Shown here piece after piece: positions 8,703-12,805 of a DNA stretch of 12,805 nucleotides (position 1 is the first letter of the stretch; every line of letters begins with the position of its first letter). The stretch is from Saccoglossus kowalevskii (taxonomy: Eukaryota > Hemichordata > Enteropneusta > Harrimaniidae): assembly GCF_000003605.2 (NCBI RefSeq), contig NW_003142801.1:123599-136403 (forward strand), written 5' to 3'. A program made the translations under genes and the position numbers. Under the pieces are notes generated by a model. The model had not been told where the DNA came from and made no database searches. It was given only the letters and a program-made list of their open reading frames with translations.

Positions 8703-8850
8703 TATCAGATTGATCGAGGGCGCCTTACAAAAACAGTCTACCTATATCAGATTGATAGAAGGCACCATACCAAAACAGTCTCTACGTATATCAGATTGAT
8801 AGAGGGCGCCTTACAAAAACAGTCTCTACCTATATCAGATTGATAGAGGG

Positions 8851-9246
8851 TGTCATACCAAAACAGTCTCTACCTATATCAAATTGATAGAGAGCACCAT
8901 ACCAAAACAGTCTCTACCTATATCAGATTGATAGAGGGCGCCTTACAAAAACAGTCTCTACCTATATCAGATTGATAGAAGGCACCATACCAAAACAGTC
9001 TCTACGTATATCAGATTGATAGAGGGCACCATACCAAAACAGTCTCTACCTATATCAGATTGATAGAGGGCACCATACCAAAACAGTCTCTACCTATATA
9101 AGATTGATAGAGGGCGTCATACTAAAACAGTCTCTACCAATATCAGATTGATAGAGGGCACCATACCAAAACAGTCTCTACCTATATCAGTTTGATAGAG
9201 GGTGCCATACCAAAACAGTCTCTACCTATATCAGATTGATAGAGGG
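8851..9246. repeat. Higher-order repeat in array C, 396 bases (copy 1)
   Basis: This is a nine-unit block (9 x 44 = 396) followed directly by a near-identical copy at 9247-9642. The copies share irregular units such as ATATCAAATTGATAGAGAG, CATACTAAAACAG and ATATCAGTTTGATAG in the same order. I see one substitution (ATATAAG near 9100 versus ATATCAG) over the first 360 or so bases. Beyond about 9615 copy 2 diverges (GTCTCCACC, then GATGGAATGTGCC). Confidence 0.88.
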
Positions 9247-9642
9247 TGTCATACCAAAACAGTCTCTACCTATATCAAATTGATAGAGAGCACCATACCA
9301 AAACAGTCTCTACCTATATCAGATTGATAGAGGGCGCCTTACAAAAACAGTCTCTACCTATATCAGATTGATAGAAGGCACCATACCAAAACAGTCTCTA
9401 CGTATATCAGATTGATAGAGGGCACCATACCAAAACAGTCTCTACCTATATCAGATTGATAGAGGGCACCATACCAAAACAGTCTCTACCTATATCAGAT
9501 TGATAGAGGGCGTCATACTAAAACAGTCTCTACCAATATCAGATTGATAGAGGGCACCATACCAAAACAGTCTCTACCTATATCAGTTTGATAGAGGGTG
9601 CCATACCAAAACAGTCTCCACCTATATCAGATTGATGGAATG
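9247..9642. repeat. Higher-order repeat in array C, 396 bases (copy 2)
   Basis: This is the adjacent tandem copy of 8851-9246, keeping the order of the same distinctive unit variants. The low divergence implies a recent unequal exchange or replication slippage involving nine units at once. Confidence 0.88.
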
Positions 9643-9793
9643 TGCCATACCAAAACAGTCTCTACCTATATCAGATTGATAGAGGGCGCCTTACAAAAAC
9701 TGTCTCTACCTATATCAGATTGATAGAGGGCACCATACCAAAACAGTCTCTACCTATATCAGATTGATAGAGGGTACCTTACCAAAACAGTCT

Positions 9794-10283
9794 GTCAAAG
9801 TTTTGCAGGCATTCTGAGAAGAAAGTGGGTTGTTATAATATCGATTTGCACTGGGCAGTTAGTTGGTTAACTAAAGTCAAATTTATTATTTGGTCTCCGT
9901 CCGTCCGTGCGTCTGTGCGTCCGTGTGTCCGTCCGGAGTCATATCTCAAAATCCCTTTCTTTGCATGTGCCTTGTACTTTATGTGGGACATGTGCCAGAA
10001 TCAAGGAGGATTCGCACAGAGTTCTGGGTAAATCAAGTGCGCATACTCATTTTCACCCAATCAGGCGTGCCGTAACAGCGAGTATTTATTCTGGCTGCTG
10101 GCCATTTTAGTTCATGAAATCGTCGGATATCATCAGAAAACGTAACACCTGATCCCCTCTAAAAATTTTGTTTCGCATTTTAAGGTAAGAAATCAAAATT
10201 TGAAACCGACAGGGTGTCGATTTACTAGGTGCCATGTTTCACAACTTGTTTATTTATATACGTATAGCGGATGATTTGTTTTT
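9794..10283. other. Unique DNA with a short TCCG-type tract
   Basis: This spacer lies between array C and the TTAA element. It holds a degenerate TCCG/TGCG microsatellite at about 9896-9936 (TCCGTCCGTCCGTGCGTCTG and on), followed by CATATCTCAAAATCCC. That combination is reminiscent of dispersed repeats in mollusc genomes. Three overlapping small open frames (9825-10110) are caused by the CG-rich tract and have no recognisable product. No gene is called. Confidence 0.5.
9896..9936. repeat. Degenerate (TCCG)n microsatellite
   Basis: About ten 4-base steps of CCGT with CTGT, GCGT and GTGT variants. The variants are mostly one transition away from TCCG, so the tract is partly decayed. Confidence 0.75.
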
Positions 10284-10845
10284 TTAAGGTAGAAGCCTAC
10301 TCATAAATTATAAAACCCAGAATTTATTCATTTTGCAATAAATTGTACTCCAAGGCAATAAAAGGATATTGACCTAAAAAAAGTTGGGGGTCACCAGCCT
10401 TTTTTTCGAGAAATGGATGGTTGTATTTTAGTGGAAAGTCGCCATTTTGACACTATTATAACACTTTTACCACAGGTTCCTATGGCAGAGATATTATGCA
10501 ATATCTCACAATCTAGCCTGGTGACATAGGCTGAAAAAATCATATATTGTTAATGATGGAGTACCTTTTGTTGTTCTGAATTATTAAAAAAATCTGGGTT
10601 TTAAAAAGTGTCAAAAAATGCAATTTTCTTTTAACATTATGTTCTATGGAATTGTTCTAAAAATAGCAATTTTTAAGAAATATTGGGACACGTAACTCAA
10701 AAAGCATAACTGTAACACACAAAATAATGCTATTTCATTATACCATGGGACATTAGCTTCATGATTGTACATAATAAACTAATGAACATTGTCATGCGAT
10801 TTATGACAAATTTTGTCAAAAATTATGACTAGGCTTCTACCTTAA
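10284..10845. mobile_element. TTAA-flanked inverted-repeat element (MITE-like)
   Basis: TTAA at 10284-10287 and 10842-10845 bracket a 562-base segment. Its ends read TTAAGGTAGAAGCCTA-TCATAA from both sides with one mismatch in about 23 bases (C at 10300 opposite a G-type change on the other end). No long open frame is present and the interior is AT-rich, so it is non-autonomous. TTAA target duplication is known for piggyBac and Kolobok superfamilies. The GG start just inside TTAA fits Kolobok-style purine ends better than the CCY start of piggyBac, but this is tentative. It sits directly upstream of the candidate second gene. Confidence 0.82.
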
Positions 10846-11050
10846 ATTAGTATTCATTGATTTTCAGCCCCCAAGTGACTGTGTGTAGGATTGCCGTGGA
10901 GTGCGCCATTTAACTGGAGACATTAACTTCCGAACAATCAAATCACTAAAGTCCGCGCCATTTTCGGAAGAGTTTTGTTTATTGTCATCGTGCTTGATTG
11001 TATTTATTTGTTTTCACACGTTTTATCAGTTACTTTTTTCAGCAGCTATT
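10846..11050 (+). promoter_or_regulatory. Possible 5' UTR/promoter of a second gene
   Basis: This short, less AT-rich stretch lies before the candidate start codon at 11051. It has two GCGCCATTT-like motifs (in GAGTGCGCCATTTAACTGG near 10905 and TCCGCGCCATTTTCGG near 10952), resembling YY1-type or similar proximal-promoter sites. A pyrimidine run TTACTTTTTTCAGCAGC lies just before the ATG. No clear TATA box is seen. The transcription start is unknown and support is circumstantial. Confidence 0.3.
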
Positions 11051-11056
11051 ATGGGG
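11051..11056 (+). CDS. Candidate two-codon first coding exon (ATG GGG)
   Basis: AGCTATTATGGGG is followed immediately by GTAAGTG, an excellent 5' splice site. ATG GGG then joins in phase 0 to the exon at 12448-12492, giving MGRKSAKGKEKKMKRKE. A Met-Gly start followed by a Lys-rich segment is common in nucleolar, ribosomal and some Kelch proteins (KLHDC4 starts in a similar style), but 17 residues are too few to assign a family. Reading through the donor from this ATG would give MGVSELYFRYIS and on for about 40 codons with no recognised similarity. I prefer the spliced model because of the donor quality. Confidence 0.45.
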
Positions 11057-12447
11057 GTAAGTGAACTTTATTTCCGTTATATCTCGCGACAGTGTGTTGT
11101 TCATGTACAGTTGCTGGACGATTATAATCGATCACGATCACCAGACAGCCGGGCAGTTGGGCACTGTTACGAGTAACCGTTGTTAAAATTATCATCGGGT
11201 TCATGGCTGATCTTTCCTAGTGTACTTAATAATTGTTGAGACATGTGAATGCTGTGTAATTTTGTGTTTGATCGACACTTCAATTTTCGTGTCACGTCAT
11301 TACTACATCTTACATAACATAAACTACATGTGTCGGAGTAATTTCTGAATCATTTATCTGTGAAGCATTGTAATTGAAACATGCAATATTTGTTAATAGC
11401 TTTATTCATTTCGTTTTATACAAGTTCAATAATACTGTATTCTGACTTATACATTGTTGCAAAATACGGATTCTGAAGTGAGACGACGACATGAATGCGA
11501 ACGTGGTAGAAACCACCGCAGTGTGTTCTTTTGTTTCAATTTTTATATTCATCCAATTAGAAGTTTTCCCACTAATTTTCTTACACGGTCAAGAGTTTAT
11601 CGATGTATATCAAGGGCATACTGCCAATTCTGTATCATTCTTACAATTTGTGTTATATCGTTGATATCGAGTTGTAAGTCTCCGGATTTCCAGCGGGTTT
11701 TCCGTTAGTGAATAAATTCTGAGTTTTCATTAAGTCGTTCTTCTGTGGTGATTGGTGCTGATTGTGTAGCAGATAATTTTGCATACTATATTTCGTTACA
11801 TTTCCATATCCGCAACGTATCGTCCCCCACAACATGGCCTCTACGAAGCGTTATTCATATTCCCAAAACATTTGAAACACTTAACAGACATTTCTCTCTC
11901 TTCTGAAAGCTGGCGCAGTGAACATGAGCTGGGCCGAAATCGTTTCAAAAAAAGAGCCAACCGAAAAAAAAAATCGTTAAATGACGCAGTATTAAAAGTA
12001 TAGTGCAAGAGTGTGGCTTCCTCTAATCTTTGTTATTATGTGCTGCACTTTTAATTTGGCTAGAGGCGGTTACCGGGAAACAGTTGACTCTTTCAGGACG
12101 GCGCACTTTTAATTCAGCTGGAGTTGGATACCCAGAAACAGTTGACTCTTTCAGGATGGCACACTTTTAATTTATATTCAGGATGGATGGGCGTAGCTAC
12201 AACATGAGAAATATCTCAAATTTACTCTGATATGGGTACTGGTAATCATTTTCAACAACAAAATCAATAACTGTCTATTTCAATGGAACGCAAAGTCAAA
12301 ACAAGAAATGTGTTAGTGGGCTTTTCACAGGCACTTTAAAGGCAAACACCAATCCTCCAATTCCTTGTTACTTTATGAGGGCTCATATTTTATAACACAT
12401 TGATGGGACTATATGTTATAGATTATATTTTTGTTTTTTTTATTCAG
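11057..12447 (+). other. Candidate first intron of the second gene
   Basis: It is bounded by GTAAGT (11057) and the T-rich acceptor TTTTTGTTTTTTTTATTCAG (AG 12446-12447). It is AT-rich, with scattered small open frames (11454-11708, 11779-12003 on +; 11653-11835 on -) that have no recognisable domains. It includes a two-copy 58-base repeat at 12045-12173. Confidence 0.45.
12045..12173. repeat. 58-base tandem duplication, about 2.2 copies
   Basis: Units at 12045-12102 and 12103-12160 share GCACTTTTAATT and, later, AAACAGTTGACTCTTTCAGG. A partial third copy starts ACACTTTTAATTT at 12161. The middle part differs more (GGCTAGAGGCGGTTACCGGG versus CAGCTGGAGTTGGATACCCA). It is a low-copy, diverged tandem duplication in intronic DNA. 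Confidence 0.88.
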
Positions 12448-12492
12448 AGAAAATCAGCAAAAGGAAAAGAAAAGAAGATGAAGAGAAAGGAG
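12448..12492 (+). CDS. Candidate lysine-rich second coding exon
   Basis: This 45-base segment between ATTCAG and GGAG|GTATTA encodes RKSAKGKEKKMKRKE in the frame set by ATG GGG at 11051. The other two frames are shorter or stop. The product is strongly basic and could be a nuclear or nucleolar localisation segment at the protein's N terminus. The acceptor tract is strong; the donor GTATTA is weaker than consensus. If unspliced, the frame would continue VLLIILL and stop. The remaining exons would lie beyond the window. The family is unknown; N termini of KLHDC4-like proteins look similar, but the evidence is thin. Confidence 0.42.
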
Positions 12493-12805
12493 GTATTATT
12501 GATAATACTTTTATAATTGTTACAGTAGTTTCATAGCCACATTGATACAACACATCAACACATTCAGGCTGCATTACATGTGCATTGAGTCTCACTCACT
12601 CAGCACCAGGGGTGAATTTAAGAGATATTCATTTTCAAGGCCATAATGTACTTGATGATGTTGTAGTAGTTGATATAGGCTCGGATTTTGATGAGAAAAC
12701 TGCATGATTTTTTTTTAAATCAAAAAATTTGTTGTTTTCAAAAAATAGACTGAGCATTTGAAGAATAATTTAAGGTAGTGAGACTATTATTTGCATACTT
12801 GTTTT
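12493..12805 (+). other. AT-rich DNA, probably intron
   Basis: No exon, RNA gene or array seen. TTAAGGTAG occurs at 12770-12778, the same nine bases that start the TTAA element at 10284, but only that short match is visible before the window ends. Confidence 0.4.

Larger units (their letters stand above)
6790..9793. repeat. Satellite array C, 44-base unit, about 55 copies
   Basis: The unit includes TATATCAGATTGATAGAGGG, then a CGCC/CACC/CGTC/TGCC variable core, then ATACCAAAACAGTC and TCTACC. Variants include GATCGAGG and GATGGAGG, CTTACAAAAAC, a 43-base form with CACCTACC, and ACCAATATC or ACGTATATC at the unit junction. The left end (from about 6790) starts with diverged copies (CTATATAAGATTGACAGAG). 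The right end is abrupt at ACCAAAACAGTCTGTCAAAG. Two unrelated inverted-repeat elements interrupt the array. It lies between ADSS and the candidate downstream gene. Open frames within it are short and not coding. Confidence 0.97.

Noticed and set aside
6790-9793. Array C as CRISPR-like (conserved part plus variable core)
   Set aside because: The variable part is only a few bases of substitutions in a contiguous 44-base tandem unit, not independent spacers.
9825-10110. Three overlapping open frames of 61-68 codons (+)
   Set aside because: They owe their openness to the TCCG tract and show no recognisable product.
11454-12003. Small open frames of 60-84 codons on both strands
   Set aside because: Unrecognised products within the proposed intron and no splice support; expected by chance.

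Overview
The window looks like a piece of a metazoan nuclear genome: AT-rich, intron-containing, with GT/AG-bounded exons and no bacterial-type gene packing. The only gene I can name with confidence is adenylosuccinate synthetase (ADSS), whose last three coding exons lie on the + strand at 354-451, 579-728 and 5741-5793. They join in phase to 99 C-terminal residues with the vertebrate-like ending KWIGVGKSRESIIQRF. Dense minisatellites, short palindromic transposons with TA or TTAA target sites, and a (TCCG)n-type tract suggest a marine invertebrate. A mollusc such as a bivalve is my best guess, but this is inference from repeat style, not proof.

Layout. 1-353 is probably ADSS intron. 354-5793 holds the end of ADSS, including a 5,012-base last intron (729-5740). 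That intron contains two unrelated tandem arrays: array A (about 930-1678, 18-base unit, about 41 copies) and array B (about 3485-5710, 22/14-base units, roughly 100 copies). Array B stops only about 30 bases before the terminal acceptor. 5794-6789 is AT-rich 3' UTR and downstream DNA with two AATAAA signals. About 6790-9793 is array C, a 44-base satellite with higher-order structure. Two short inverted-repeat elements have inserted into it (7817-8139 and 8493-8700). 9794-10283 is unique DNA with a degenerate TCCG tract. 10284-10845 is a TTAA-flanked inverted-repeat element. From about 10850 to the end there may be the 5' end of a second + strand gene: a two-codon first coding exon (ATG GGG, 11051-11056) followed by a strong donor, and a 45-base lysine-rich second exon (12448-12492). 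Together they would give MGRKSAKGKEKKMKRKE. I cannot name this gene.

Most long open frames in the window are by-products of the arrays, whose units lack stop codons in several frames, and should not be called genes. Roughly half of the window is tandem repeat or short transposon. Many differences among repeat copies are CG-to-TG or CG-to-CA changes, which suggests past cytosine methylation in the germ line. I found no tRNA, rRNA, CRISPR or prokaryote-type system. The most interesting material is the organisation and history of the arrays and the transposons nested in them.
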